DNA from: Clostridia bacterium
GTDB taxonomy: Bacteria; Bacillota; Clostridia; Oscillospirales; Acutalibacteraceae
Reading direction: 5' to 3'
Assembly (NCBI GenBank): GCA_017473435.1
Contig: JAFULG010000003.1
Coordinates: forward strand, 156,831 to 220,830
DNA length: 64,000 nucleotides
Below are positions 30,843 to 38,860 of the stretch, piece by piece. A program made the translations under genes and the position numbers. The notes under the pieces are model-generated. The model was not told the DNA's origin, made no database searches, and saw only the letters and a program-made list of their open reading frames with translations. Position 1 is the first letter of the stretch. Each line of letters starts with the position of its first letter.

Positions 30843-32546
30843 ATGAAATTACCTGAAATAGATATGAACCCGGTTATGGGCAGACCCTATCCGGAAACCA
30901 CAATGTTCGGTGTTATCGCCGAAAGCGCAAAGAGAGTTCCCAATGCCCCCGCCCTTGACTTTATGGGTAAAATCACAACCTTTTCAGAATTCGTAAAAAA
31001 AATTGAACAGGCAGCAGGTGCATTCCTTAACTACGGCATTAAAGAAGGCGACAAGGTTACGATCTGTATGCCCAACACACCTCAGGGCATCATCTGTCTT
31101 TACGCTCTTAACCGTATCGGTGCAGTTGCAAATATGGTGCATCCCCTTTCATCAAAGAAAAATATCACCTTCTACCTCGATTATTCAGGCAGTAAAATGA
31201 TTCTCACCCTTGACCAGTTCTACGAAAAGGTCAAGGCAGCAGTAAAAGAAAGCGAAACCAACGCTGATATCCTTGTTGCAAGAATTCAGGACGAGCTTCC
31301 CCTTGTTAAGGCTATCGCATATAAATACCTTAAAAACAAAGAAAACAACAAGTTCCCCACAGATAAGAAAAAGGACCTTGTATGGACAGAATTCGTTAAA
31401 ACCGGTGAAGGAGTAAAGCTTCCCGAGATTAAGTTTGACAAAAACAGAGGTGCCGCTATCCTTTACTCGGGCGGTACAAGCGGTACTCCCAAGGGTATAC
31501 TCCTCTCCGACTTCAACTTCAACGCCCTCGGCGTTCAGATTTCCGAAATCGCAGGCTGCAAACTCGATTACGGATGCAAATTCCTTTCAGTAATGCCTAT
31601 TTTCCACGGCTTCGGTCTTGGTATAGGCATCCACACAGTGCTTCAGAACGGCGCAATGTGTATCCTTATTCCTCAGTTCACAAAAGAAACCTACGCAAAG
31701 GCTGTTATCAAAAACAAGCCTAACTTTATCGCAGGTGTTCCCACTCTTTACGAAGCACTTCTCAAGGTTGACCTTTTCGACGGCAAGGACCTCTCCTTCC
31801 TTATTGGTGTATTCAGCGGCGGCGACTCATTAAGTCCCGAGCTAAAAAATAGAGCTGACAAATTCTTCAAGGAGCATAACGCTTCCGTACAGATCCGCGA
31901 AGGCTACGGTCTTACCGAATGTGTTACAGCTTCCTGCGTAACCCCCGTTGACAGAGCAAAGGAAGGAAGCATCGGTCTTCCCCTTCGCGATATGGAATAC
32001 CGCATTGTTGAGCCCGGAACCTTCAACGAGGTTAAGCGCGGCGAAATGGGCGAAATCATCATTTCAGGCCCCACTCTTATGCTCGGCTACATCGATGCAC
32101 CCGAGGAAAACGCAAAAACCCTGCGCACCGACGAAAACGGTACAGTATGGATGTTCTCAGGTGATATGGGTTATATGGACGAGGAAGGCTTCATCTACTT
32201 CAAGCAGAGAATCAAGCGCCTTATCGTTACCAGCGGCTACAATGTATATCCTACACACCTTGAAAATATTCTTGACAAGCATCCTGCAGTTGATTACAGC
32301 TGTGTAATCGGCGTAAAGGATAGCTATAAAATGAAGAGAATCAGAGCCTACATCGTACTCAAAAACGGTGAAGAGGCTTCCGAGGAAACCAAAAAGAAGA
32401 TTCTTGAATACTGCAAGGAATACCTTGACGTTTTCGAAAGACCCAAGGAAATCATTTTCAAGGACGAGCTTCCCAAGACTCTCGTAGGCAAGGTTGCTTA
32501 CCGTCTTCTTGAGGAAGAAGCTGAAAAGGAGGTCGAGACAAAATGA
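30843..32546 (+). CDS. acyl-CoA synthetase (AMP-binding, long-chain fatty acid type)
   Basis: 567 residues, ANL superfamily. It activates a carboxylic acid with ATP and CoA. The AMP-binding loop is AILYSGGTSGTPKGILLS near residue 206; MPIFHGFGLGIG is near 250, YGLTECVTAS near 360, the ribose-binding aspartate in FSGDMGYMDEEGF near 440, and the hinge/lysine end YNVYPTHLE and LPKTLVGKVAYR. The start lies after a long leader. Its TGA overlaps the ATG of the acyltransferase gene by four bases (ATGA), so the two products probably hand on an acyl group for lipid synthesis or recycling of host fatty acids. Confidence 0.9.
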   Translation: MKLPEIDMNPVMGRPYPETTMFGVIAESAKRVPNAPALDFMGKITTFSEFVKKIEQAAGAFLNYGIKEGDKVTICMPNTPQGIICLYALNRIGAVANMVHPLSSKKNITFYLDYSGSKMILTLDQFYEKVKAAVKESETNADILVARIQDELPLVKAIAYKYLKNKENNKFPTDKKKDLVWTEFVKTGEGVKLPEIKFDKNRGAAILYSGGTSGTPKGILLSDFNFNALGVQISEIAGCKLDYGCKFLSVMPIFHGFGLGIGIHTVLQNGAMCILIPQFTKETYAKAVIKNKPNFIAGVPTLYEALLKVDLFDGKDLSFLIGVFSGGDSLSPELKNRADKFFKEHNASVQIREGYGLTECVTASCVTPVDRAKEGSIGLPLRDMEYRIVEPGTFNEVKRGEMGEIIISGPTLMLGYIDAPEENAKTLRTDENGTVWMFSGDMGYMDEEGFIYFKQRIKRLIVTSGYNVYPTHLENILDKHPAVDYSCVIGVKDSYKMKRIRAYIVLKNGEEASEETKKKILEYCKEYLDVFERPKEIIFKDELPKTLVGKVAYRLLEEEAEKEVETK

Positions 32547-33748
32547 CAGCAATGGAAAAGCTCCGCACAAGAAGAGGCTACCACTTCAACGCCTTCACCA
32601 CAAAAGCAATTTTCGCAATTCTCAAAAACAAGGTAATCAAGGAAAACAATGTTCACCTTGACTATCACACACCCAAGGCAAAAAGCTTCATCCTCATTTC
32701 AAACCACACCGACGCAATGGATCCCGGCTTTGAAATGGTTGCCCTTGGCAGATACATCCGCTACGTTGCAAGCGACCACACCGCAAGAATGAAGCTCGGC
32801 TGGGTGTTCAAGTATGTAGGCGGCGTAATCATCAAACACAGAGACCGCCCCTCATCAGAGCTTACAAAGGAAATTATCCGCAATGTTCAGGCAGGCATCC
32901 CCGTAGGCCTCCACGCCGAGGGTGCAATGAGTATCAACGGACAGACAGGATTTATTTCATCCAACACAGGCAAGCTTGTAAAGGATTCAGGTGTTGCCCT
33001 TGTTACATACAGATTTGTAGGCGGATATTTAAGAAAGCCCCGTTGGGCAAACGAAAAGAGAAGCGGCCCCATCGTCGGTCACTTCGTAAATGAATATTCA
33101 GCCGAAGAATTAAGTAAACTTTCCGTTGACGAAATCAACGAAATCATCCGCAGGGACACATATGTAAATGCTTACGAGGAGCAGAGAAAGGAAACACACA
33201 GCTACGATGGTGAAAACCTTGCAGAATGTGTTGAAAGAATCCTTTACCTTTGCCCCAAGTGCGGCAAGGTCGGAACACTCCACAGCAAGGGTAACTTCCT
33301 TACCTGCGACTGCGGCTACATAGTAGAAATGAAAAACGACGGCTTCTTCCACGATTGCGGCGAGGGTCTCACTCACGATAATGTGCTTGACTGGGATCTC
33401 TGGCAGAGAGAAATATGGAAGGAAAAGCTCCTTTCAGCAGAAAAGAAAAGCCTTATCTTCTCCGAGGGCGGTCAGCTTGTCAAGAAGGTTGAGAACGAAA
33501 ACGAGGAAATTCTTTCAGAGGATGCAACCATCAGCCTTTATACCGATAAAATAGTCCTTGAGCTTGGCGAAGGCAAGGAAGCCATCACTATTGAAATGGC
33601 AAAAATCAAGCAGCTTTCCCTTGCAGGCAAGGACTCAATCCTCATCGTTGACGATAAGCTTTTCCTCGACATCGGAAGCAATACACCTCGTTCATCCACA
33701 AAATATATAGCCGCATGGAGATATCTCACAGGTAAGGAATACAAATAA
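32543..33748 (+). CDS. PlsC-like acyltransferase with C-terminal zinc ribbon
   Basis: 401 residues. The acyltransferase domain (about 35-220) carries the catalytic ISNHTDAMDPG near residue 53 (NHx4D) and the LHAEGAMS motif near 127. After about residue 230 come features absent from plain PlsC: a zinc ribbon (CPKCGKVGT then LTCDCGY, near 233-255) and a C-terminal beta-rich region (ISLYTDKIVLEL) that may be PH-like. The family esterifies lysophosphatidate or related lipids. Four-base overlap with the upstream ligase gene shows co-translation. A structured repeat follows immediately after the stop. Confidence 0.85.
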   Translation: MTAMEKLRTRRGYHFNAFTTKAIFAILKNKVIKENNVHLDYHTPKAKSFILISNHTDAMDPGFEMVALGRYIRYVASDHTARMKLGWVFKYVGGVIIKHRDRPSSELTKEIIRNVQAGIPVGLHAEGAMSINGQTGFISSNTGKLVKDSGVALVTYRFVGGYLRKPRWANEKRSGPIVGHFVNEYSAEELSKLSVDEINEIIRRDTYVNAYEEQRKETHSYDGENLAECVERILYLCPKCGKVGTLHSKGNFLTCDCGYIVEMKNDGFFHDCGEGLTHDNVLDWDLWQREIWKEKLLSAEKKSLIFSEGGQLVKKVENENEEILSEDATISLYTDKIVLELGEGKEAITIEMAKIKQLSLAGKDSILIVDDKLFLDIGSNTPRSSTKYIAAWRYLTGKEYK

Positions 33749-33750
33749 AA

Positions 33751-33846
33751 AAAGACTGCAAAAAACGCAGTCCTCACAAAGCCAAAGGGCTTCTCGGTGC
33801 TTCAGAGCACCGAGAAGCCCTTTAACAATATAAAAAAACTGAAAAA
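33751..33846 (+). repeat. tandem-hairpin repeat, family R4, copy 1
   Basis: GACTGC/GCAGTC hairpin, spacer CCTCACAAA, then a 17-base-pair hairpin AAAGGGCTTCTCGGTGC/GCACCGAGAAGCCCTTT, then an AAAAAACTGAAAAAT tail. The same order with paired base changes lies at 58784-58881. Both copies sit directly behind a rightward gene. Confidence 0.75.
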
Positions 33847-33880
33847 TCACCGATAATGCTGACGCATATCGGTGATTTTA
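33844..33880 (+). terminator. hairpin after repeat R4 copy 1
   Basis: AAATCACCGATA pairs with TATCGGTGATTT around ATGCTGACGC-type loop bases, then TAAATG. It lacks a long T-run and is a weak terminator. Confidence 0.5.
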
Positions 33881-33960
33881 AATGCACTGTTGAGAAGTTA
33901 TTTCACGTTTTAAAGAAATACTTCCTTGTAGGGTGTCAGCAAAAGCCGACGCTTTTTATT

Positions 33961-34923
33961 TTAGCCAAGCATATTGATAAGCCAGGAAATGTTCCACTTT
34001 GCGTAGTCAGAGGGGATCTGGAACACGCTGTCAGAAACTTCTCCGGTTACAAGCTGGAATTCAGTTATTGAAACAGCACCGTCCGGACCGATTGAATCAC
34101 TTCTTACAAGCTCATCTCCTCTGAAATAATACTTTGTTGTATTACCGTTTGAATCAACGCAGCTTTCAACATCAAGAAGCTCACCGTTTACATCCTCAAC
34201 TGAAGTTGTATAAATTGTGTTACTGTCACCGGACGCAAAATCCTTTGTAAGCTCTTCAACATTCATATCTCCGAGCATATCAGCAGGAAGAGGAGAATAT
34301 TTTTTAAGGCTGTCAAGAACAATAAACCAAGTGCCGAGCTCGGGGTTATCCTTATCCTTCTTGTCACCATCGTAAATCATCTTGAGGGTGAGGCCTTCCA
34401 TTGAAGTCTCCATAAACATTTTATTACCTGACATAGCCATTGTTACAGGGCCAAGATCAGGATCGTTGATTTTCATCATAAAGCGTCCGCTCTTGAAAAT
34501 GTTCTGGTATCTGTCAATTCTGTTTCCGGAGGAAGCTGAGGGATTAACATATCCGCCCTGATTCTGTGCAGTAGTCTGAGTGGGATTATAAGTGTTACCT
34601 CCCTGCTGCTGATTTGTTCCGGGGTTATAGCTCGTGCCGTTGGTTGTCTGCTGTGTACCGGGGTTATTCTGCTGATAAGAAGCGGTTGTTCCGTTTACAA
34701 CCTGATTGCTGCCGGTGGTTACATAGGCATCAGCGTTATTCCCTGCATTGAGAGTGACACCGTTAGCATCAGTAACCGGCTGACCGTTTCCGTCAATCAC
34801 ACCGTTTGTAATACCGTAGGGATCTGTCTGATCAGGACTGCTGAACACAAACTTGTAAGCAACTCCGACTATAACCGCTACACAGAGCACACCGATTAAT
34901 ACTTTCTTAATAATATCTTTCAT
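33961..34923 (-). CDS. membrane-anchored extracellular protein, unknown
   Basis: 320 residues. One N-terminal helix (about 6-28, VLIGVLCVAVIVGVAYKFVF) with no cleavage site acts as an anchor. A long Asn/Gln/Thr/Gly-rich linker (about 60-135) leads to a folded domain (about 140-315). The domain has alternating beta strands (GRFMMKIND, GPVTMAMSGNKMFME, TKYYFRGDELVRSD) and ends FQIPSDYAKWN, an arrangement like LolA/LppX lipid-binding folds. The similarity is visual only. AGGAGGTAATTAG precedes the ATG. It lies downstream of the Mrp gene on the same strand. Confidence 0.75.
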   Translation of the reverse strand: MKDIIKKVLIGVLCVAVIVGVAYKFVFSSPDQTDPYGITNGVIDGNGQPVTDANGVTLNAGNNADAYVTTGSNQVVNGTTASYQQNNPGTQQTTNGTSYNPGTNQQQGGNTYNPTQTTAQNQGGYVNPSASSGNRIDRYQNIFKSGRFMMKINDPDLGPVTMAMSGNKMFMETSMEGLTLKMIYDGDKKDKDNPELGTWFIVLDSLKKYSPLPADMLGDMNVEELTKDFASGDSNTIYTTSVEDVNGELLDVESCVDSNGNTTKYYFRGDELVRSDSIGPDGAVSITEFQLVTGEVSDSVFQIPSDYAKWNISWLINMLG

Positions 34924-35065
34924 TTATCTAATTACCTCCTGTAAGTAGGATTATATATTCAGAGTACAATAAATCTTTTTTCAAATCAAGCACAAGCTGT
35001 TAATCTTATGTTAAATGCATCTGATTTTTTTGAAAAAATTGATTTTTTTGTTAACTGAATTTAAA

Positions 35066-35875
35066 TTAAAGCTTTTTTGCAATCTCAACAAATGCATCTG
35101 TATCGCAAAGCTCAATTGCACCCTTATCGGCAAGAGCGGGAGTTCTTGTATCGATGGGAAGCTTTGCAAGTACGGGAAGATCGTATTCAGCGGCAATTTC
35201 ATCAATTCTGCTTTCACCGAAAATACTGTGTTTCTTTCCGCAGTCAGGACACTCAAAGTAGCTCATATTTTCAACAAGACCTACAATGGGAATGTTCATC
35301 ATATTTGCCATATTGATTGCTTTTTTTACAATAAGACCTACAAGGTCCTGAGGAGTCGCAACAACGATGATGCCGTCAACCTTAAGCTGCTGGAAAACAG
35401 TAAGAGGAACATCACCTGTTCCGGGAGGCATATCGACAAACATATAGTCAACATCGCCCCATGCAACATCGGTGAAGAACTGCTGAATAACACCGCTTAT
35501 AACGGGACCTCTCCACACTACGGGCGAAGCCTCGTCGGGAAGAAGAAGGTTAACGCTCATCACACGGATTCCGGTGCTTGACTCCTTGGGAAGAAGGCCT
35601 GAAGCATCAGCCTCGGCTCTGCCCTTTATGCCGAACATTTTTGGGATTGAGGGACCGGTTACGTCTGCGTCAAGAACTGCAACCTGCTTACCCATTGACT
35701 GAGTTGCTGTTGCAAGCATTGCGGTAACACTTGATTTGCCTACGCCGCCCTTACCGCTTACTACGGCATAGATTTTTTTGATATTACTGTATTCGTTCTG
35801 CTTAAGGTGCATATCCTTATCCTTGCAGCCCTCTGATGAGGAGCAGGAGGAACAGTTACCTGAACATGAGCTCAT
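35066..35875 (-). CDS. Mrp/NBP35 family P-loop iron-sulfur carrier
   Basis: 269 residues. The N-terminal Cys cluster (SCSGNCSSCSSSEGC) is of the NBP35 type. Walker A is VVSGKGGVGKSSVTA near 38, Walker A' is VAVLDADVTGPSIP near 66 and the switch is FVDMPPGTGDVPL near 146; the cluster-binding CxxC pair is FECPDCGKKHSIFG near 216. Mrp/ApbC proteins use ATP to transfer 4Fe-4S clusters to apoenzymes. The N-terminal Cys cluster plus CPDC suggests a full bridging site in the dimer. Confidence 0.93.
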   Translation of the reverse strand: MSSCSGNCSSCSSSEGCKDKDMHLKQNEYSNIKKIYAVVSGKGGVGKSSVTAMLATATQSMGKQVAVLDADVTGPSIPKMFGIKGRAEADASGLLPKESSTGIRVMSVNLLLPDEASPVVWRGPVISGVIQQFFTDVAWGDVDYMFVDMPPGTGDVPLTVFQQLKVDGIIVVATPQDLVGLIVKKAINMANMMNIPIVGLVENMSYFECPDCGKKHSIFGESRIDEIAAEYDLPVLAKLPIDTRTPALADKGAIELCDTDAFVEIAKKL

Positions 35876-35984
35876 TTAAAACACGCCTTTCTGATTTTAT
35901 ATTACAATGTAATTTTATTATTACAGATTACCTTATATAATAATACAAAATTGCAAATATGTCAAACCTTCAGACGGATTTTTC

Positions 35985-36013
35985 TTGACAAACAGAATAA
36001 ATTTTGGTAAAAT
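35985..36013 (+). promoter_or_regulatory. promoter of tRNA-Ser
   Basis: TTGACA (35985-35990), 17 bases, TAAAAT (36008-36013), 22 bases before the tRNA. Confidence 0.85.
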
Positions 36014-36035
36014 GTTGCTTGCGTAAAATGAATAG

Positions 36036-36123
36036 GGAGAGTTGTCCGAGTGGTCGAAGGTGCAGCACTCGAAATGCTGTGTGGGGAAACTCACCCAGGG
36101 TTCGAATCCCTGACTCTCCGCCA
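36036..36123 (+). tRNA. tRNA-Ser (anticodon CGA)
   Basis: Acceptor GGAGAGT pairs with ACTCTCC, discriminator G, CCA encoded. Anticodon stem CAGCA/TGCTG with loop CTCGAAA (anticodon CGA, reads TCG). Long class II variable arm GTGGGGAAACTCACC, as required for tRNA-Ser. T loop TTCGAAT with AGGG/CCCT-type stem. Confidence 0.95.
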
Positions 36124-36158
36124 AAAAATCCTGTTCGAAAGAACAGGATTTTTTTATC
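36124..36158 (+). terminator. terminator of tRNA-Ser
   Basis: AAAAAATCCTGTTC, loop GAAA, GAACAGGATTTTTTT. Confidence 0.92.
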
Positions 36159-36385
36159 CAAGCCGACAGGCTTGGTATATCATCAGCCCCACAGGGCTGC
36201 ATATCATCGAATGTATGCCTCGCCTTTGGCGAGGCATACATTCGTATATCATCACACCGAAGGTGTGTATTTTGTCGACTTGATGATATGCAATGCTTCG
36301 CATTGATGATATACAGCTTCTTATGAAGCTGATGATATGCAATTCCTAGCGGAATTGATGGTATACAAGGCTTACGCCTTGATTT
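36158..36385. repeat. hairpin array B: variable stem-loops joined by ATATCATC linkers
   Basis: Directly behind the tRNA-Ser terminator. ATATCATC occurs at 36177, 36201 and 36246, then the reverse complement GATGATAT at 36282, 36305 and 36331, and a one-mismatch copy at 36357. Each gap is one hairpin: CCAAGCC/GGCTTGG, AGCCC/GGGCT, GAATGTATGCCTCGCC/GGCGAGGCATACATTC, ACACC/GGTGT, AATGC/GCATT, AGCTTC/GAAGCT, AATTCC/GGAATT, AAGGC/GCCTT. Stem sequences are unrelated; linkers are kept. Spacing is 23-26 bases except across the 16-pair stem and the turn. No coding potential. Confidence 0.85.
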
Positions 36386-36446
36386 ACTTGCCCACACTTG
36401 AAAGTTCAAACCATAAATTGTATAATGGTAAAAAGGTGGTGATTGT

Positions 36447-36821
36447 ATGAATTTAGTTCAAGACTATCTTGCTCTGGCAACTGAAATTGCATCATTTAAT
36501 AAATATGATAATAAAACTCTTGTTAAAGAATATAACCGCAAAATATCTCAAATGCGTAATCTCGCCAGCAAAATAGAGCAGAGTAACCCTGATTTGAAAA
36601 CTGAATTTTGCAATTTACTTTCACATAAAAATAACACGATACGGCTTTGGGTCTCTCACCACATTCTCGAAGTTATGACTTGTGAAAAGAAATTCAGAAA
36701 ATCAGCATTAAAGGAAATACGCAACATTGCCAAAACAGATAAAACAGCCAACAGTCTCGGAGAAAAGCTTTGGCTCAAAGAGTGGTATAAAACGCACCCG
36801 GAAGACCGTTGGCTTCGTTGA
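36447..36821 (+). CDS. DUF2019-like helical protein
   Basis: 124 residues, all helical, resembling DUF2019 (HEAT-like) proteins: KEYNRKISQMRNLASKIEQ near 25 and LLSHKNNTIRLWVSHHILEV near 58. Proteins of this kind are often found as polymorphic-toxin immunity partners or stand alone; function is not established. AAGGTGGTGATT precedes the ATG. Base composition is clearly more A+T-rich than neighbours, and it sits between the hairpin array and unrelated genes, which suggests acquisition by transfer. No toxin gene is adjacent. Confidence 0.65.
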   Translation: MNLVQDYLALATEIASFNKYDNKTLVKEYNRKISQMRNLASKIEQSNPDLKTEFCNLLSHKNNTIRLWVSHHILEVMTCEKKFRKSALKEIRNIAKTDKTANSLGEKLWLKEWYKTHPEDRWLR

Positions 36822-36865
36822 TTAATTTTTTTCTCAAATAAATTCATACACCGTATAAAATACAA

Positions 36866-36898
36866 ACAGACAGAGCACACGCCCTGTCTGTTCTCTTT
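36866..36898 (-). terminator. hairpin between convergent genes
   Basis: ACAGACAG (36866-36873) pairs with CTGTCTGT (36884-36891); TTCTCTTTTA follows on the plus strand. It could end the DUF2019-like gene or the leftward TIGR04076-like gene. Confidence 0.55.
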
Positions 36899-37203
36899 TA
36901 TTCCTCCACAACCTCAACATAAAAGCTCACAGGTCTGAATCCGTCATTGCAGGAAAGCATGGCGGATTTTTTGTTTTTCATCCACCCGTCATAAAAATTC
37001 TCTGCACCGTAAGCGAGCGCCATAACAAAGGGCGAAAGGGTCTCCCAAGCGCTGTCACAAAAGCCTTCGGGCTTCTGCCAGCCGTCGCAGATATATACCG
37101 CACCCTCTTTGATGTCACAGGCGTGCTCAATGGGATTTTCGTACCTTGCAATAAGGTCGTCGTACCTTGCCTTACGCATTACGGTTATTTTAATCTTTTT
37201 CAT
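36898..37203 (-). CDS. TIGR04076 family protein
   Basis: 101 residues from ATG 37203 (chosen because it overlaps the upstream stop, TGATG, and follows AAAGGTGCTG). The pattern KKIKITVMRKARYDDLIARY, then CDIKEGAVYICDGWQKPEGF-type sequence, GFCDSAWETLSPFVMALAYG and a late Cys (SCNDGFRPVSFYVE) matches the small clostridial TIGR04076 family of unknown function with conserved Cys residues, possibly metal-binding. It is translationally coupled to the ArsC/Spx-like gene, suggesting a shared redox or metal-stress role. Confidence 0.75.
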   Translation of the reverse strand: MKKIKITVMRKARYDDLIARYENPIEHACDIKEGAVYICDGWQKPEGFCDSAWETLSPFVMALAYGAENFYDGWMKNKKSAMLSCNDGFRPVSFYVEVVEE

Positions 37204-37556
37204 CACAGCACCTTTTCTTCCCATTCCTTTTCACGAAATCCCGTAAGCACAAAGTCTTCACCGATAAGAAGTGGCCTTTTTACAAGCATACCGTCGGTCG
37301 CAAGCAGCTTCAGCTGTTCCTCGTCACTCATTGAAGGAAGCTTATCCTTAAGCTCCATGGATTTATATAAAAGTCCGCTTGTGTTGAAAAACTTTTTGAG
37401 AGGTAAACCGCCCTCGGTGTACCACTTTTTCAATTCGTCAAAGGTCGGGTTTTCCTCCTTGATGTTGCGAAGCTCATATTCAATACCCTTTTCGTCAAGC
37501 CACTTCTGAGCCTTCTGACAGGTTGTGCATCTCGGATAGCAGATAAATTTAAGCAT
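37203..37556 (-). CDS. ArsC/Spx family thioredoxin-fold protein
   Basis: 117 residues. An N-terminal CxxC site in LKFICYPRCTTCQKAQKWLD (Cys near 10 and 13), the mid-segment LKKFFNTSGLLYKSMELKDK and the late VKRPLLIGEDFVLTGFREKEW are the hallmarks of the YffB/ArsC/Spx family. It is a thiol reductase or RNA-polymerase-binding regulator; whether it reduces arsenate is not shown, and no ars genes are near. It is expressed from a promoter embedded in a perfect inverted repeat (37564-37606) and coupled to the TIGR04076 gene. Confidence 0.85.
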   Translation of the reverse strand: MLKFICYPRCTTCQKAQKWLDEKGIEYELRNIKEENPTFDELKKWYTEGGLPLKKFFNTSGLLYKSMELKDKLPSMSDEEQLKLLATDGMLVKRPLLIGEDFVLTGFREKEWEEKVL

Positions 37557-37563
37557 AAAATCA

Positions 37564-37620
37564 CTCCCGTGTTATAATTTCTTACACGCTGATTATAACA
37601 CGGGAGCAAATTTTGTTCAA
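37564..37620 (-). promoter_or_regulatory. promoter with its -10 box inside a perfect 15-base inverted repeat
   Basis: Arms CTCCCGTGTTATAAT (37564-37578) and ATTATAACACGGGAG (37592-37606) are perfect, 13 bases apart. On the minus strand TTGAAC (plus 37615-37620), 17 bases, TATAAT (plus 37592-37597) drives the ArsC/Spx-like gene; the -35 overlaps the stop codon of the upstream ATPase gene. A strong operator candidate. Confidence 0.75.
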
Positions 37621-38687
37621 GTGAAAAGTTTGTCAATAAAGCTCTGACAGTATTCGTTAAGCCGTTCGAAATCCATTGCATCAATATAGATTCTTTCAAG
37701 CTTGTCGTGGGTAGACTTTGCCTGCTTAAGACAGTTGACGCTTTCCTTTATCAGCTCATCCTTAAGCTTGTTATTGAATTTTATTACCGTGCGATTTTCT
37801 CTGAAGCCATCCTTCATAAATCTACCCGCATGAATCATCCTGACACAGGGCAATTCACAGCTCGCCCGGTGAAGTCTGACTATCGCAATACCCTTTTCAG
37901 GTACGAGCAGATGCTCACTTTCCGCAGGATTCATCGGGCAACAGCAATATATCGCCCTGTAACCGTTTTTCACCGCACCTTCTCCGATTCTGTCTGTAAC
38001 GAGCGCAGATATAACTCCTTCGCTGTCGTCAATACCTATCACTCTCGGACAAAGACTCTGCACCGCATCGCCGAGAAAAATGTTGCCTCTCGGGGTAATC
38101 GCACTCATAAACCGCCTGCTTTTTTCGCCCCTTCCCTCACCGCGCTTTGCAGAAAGCTCACGGTAAATAAACCGTGTTGCGTAGCTGTCCGTTTTATCCG
38201 TGCGGATATAATTCATAACCAGCTTTCTGTTAAGGCTGTCAATGTGTCCCGCCGCCGCAAGATATTTTCCGCTTTTTCTGTGGTAAAGTGAATTTTCAAA
38301 AAACAAACCTCTTATTTCGTCTCCGTTTTTTCTGAGCTTTTCCGCATCCCAGAACTCTCCGAGATTGAGTATATTTTCCGCAACACCGGGAAAGCGCGGC
38401 TCTACTACATGGGGCGAGGTACCGTCACAGATTGAAAAATTCATCTGCGGTACGATAACTGCATCAAGACTTGACGGATCCGATGAGCAATACACCCTCT
38501 CGGTAAAAAATCCGCTTTTTTCAGCTTTATCAGCAATTTTTTTCATAAATGTGGATTTTCCTGTGCCGGGTCCGCCTTTTATTATATAAGCGCGGGCTTT
38601 ATCGTACGGATTATAAAGCTCATCGAAAAGAGAAACAAACCCCTTCGGCGTATTTGCACCGAGGAAGGAAGCTGCCTTCTTAGCCAT
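37617..38687 (-). CDS. P-loop ATPase of an uncharacterised family
   Basis: 356 residues from ATG 38687, chosen because AGGAGG lies 8 bases upstream. The Walker A motif is YIIKGGPGTGKSTFMKKI near 37. Downstream are FSICDGTSPHVVEPRFPG near 83 and, in the second half, a duplicated nucleotide-kinase-like segment starting ITPRGNIFLGDAVQSLCPRV near 197. There is a Cys-rich spot (YCCCPMNPAESEHLL). The layout resembles a poorly studied clostridial/Bacillus ATPase family (PRK06851-like by memory). Function unknown. It is not obviously linked to its neighbours. Confidence 0.7.
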   Translation of the reverse strand: MAKKAASFLGANTPKGFVSLFDELYNPYDKARAYIIKGGPGTGKSTFMKKIADKAEKSGFFTERVYCSSDPSSLDAVIVPQMNFSICDGTSPHVVEPRFPGVAENILNLGEFWDAEKLRKNGDEIRGLFFENSLYHRKSGKYLAAAGHIDSLNRKLVMNYIRTDKTDSYATRFIYRELSAKRGEGRGEKSRRFMSAITPRGNIFLGDAVQSLCPRVIGIDDSEGVISALVTDRIGEGAVKNGYRAIYCCCPMNPAESEHLLVPEKGIAIVRLHRASCELPCVRMIHAGRFMKDGFRENRTVIKFNNKLKDELIKESVNCLKQAKSTHDKLERIYIDAMDFERLNEYCQSFIDKLFT

Positions 38688-38860
38688 AAAATTACCTCCT
38701 GAGTAAATTTTCACTAACATATTATTCTGTTTCTGCTGTTTTTGTCACAAATATGTGTTGATTTTTAGTGCTGTTTTGGTGTAAAATATTATGTAATAGT
38801 TTTTTATGATTTTATAAAGAAAAAAATCCATACAGAAAATTTTTTCTTGGGGGTAAAAAT

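Noticed and set aside
36004-36306. Open frames of 100 and 77 codons across tRNA-Ser and the hairpin array
   Set aside because: They run through a complete tRNA, its terminator and repeats; they have no ribosome site or protein pattern.
36158-36385. CRISPR array
   Set aside because: Repeated units are only 8-10 bases, the gaps are palindromes, orientation flips midway and no cas gene is near.
37203-37556. Arsenic resistance operon
   Set aside because: Only an ArsC/Spx-fold protein is present; no arsB, acr3 or arsenic-type ArsR lies nearby, and the ArsR at 53.5 kb is SdpR-like.
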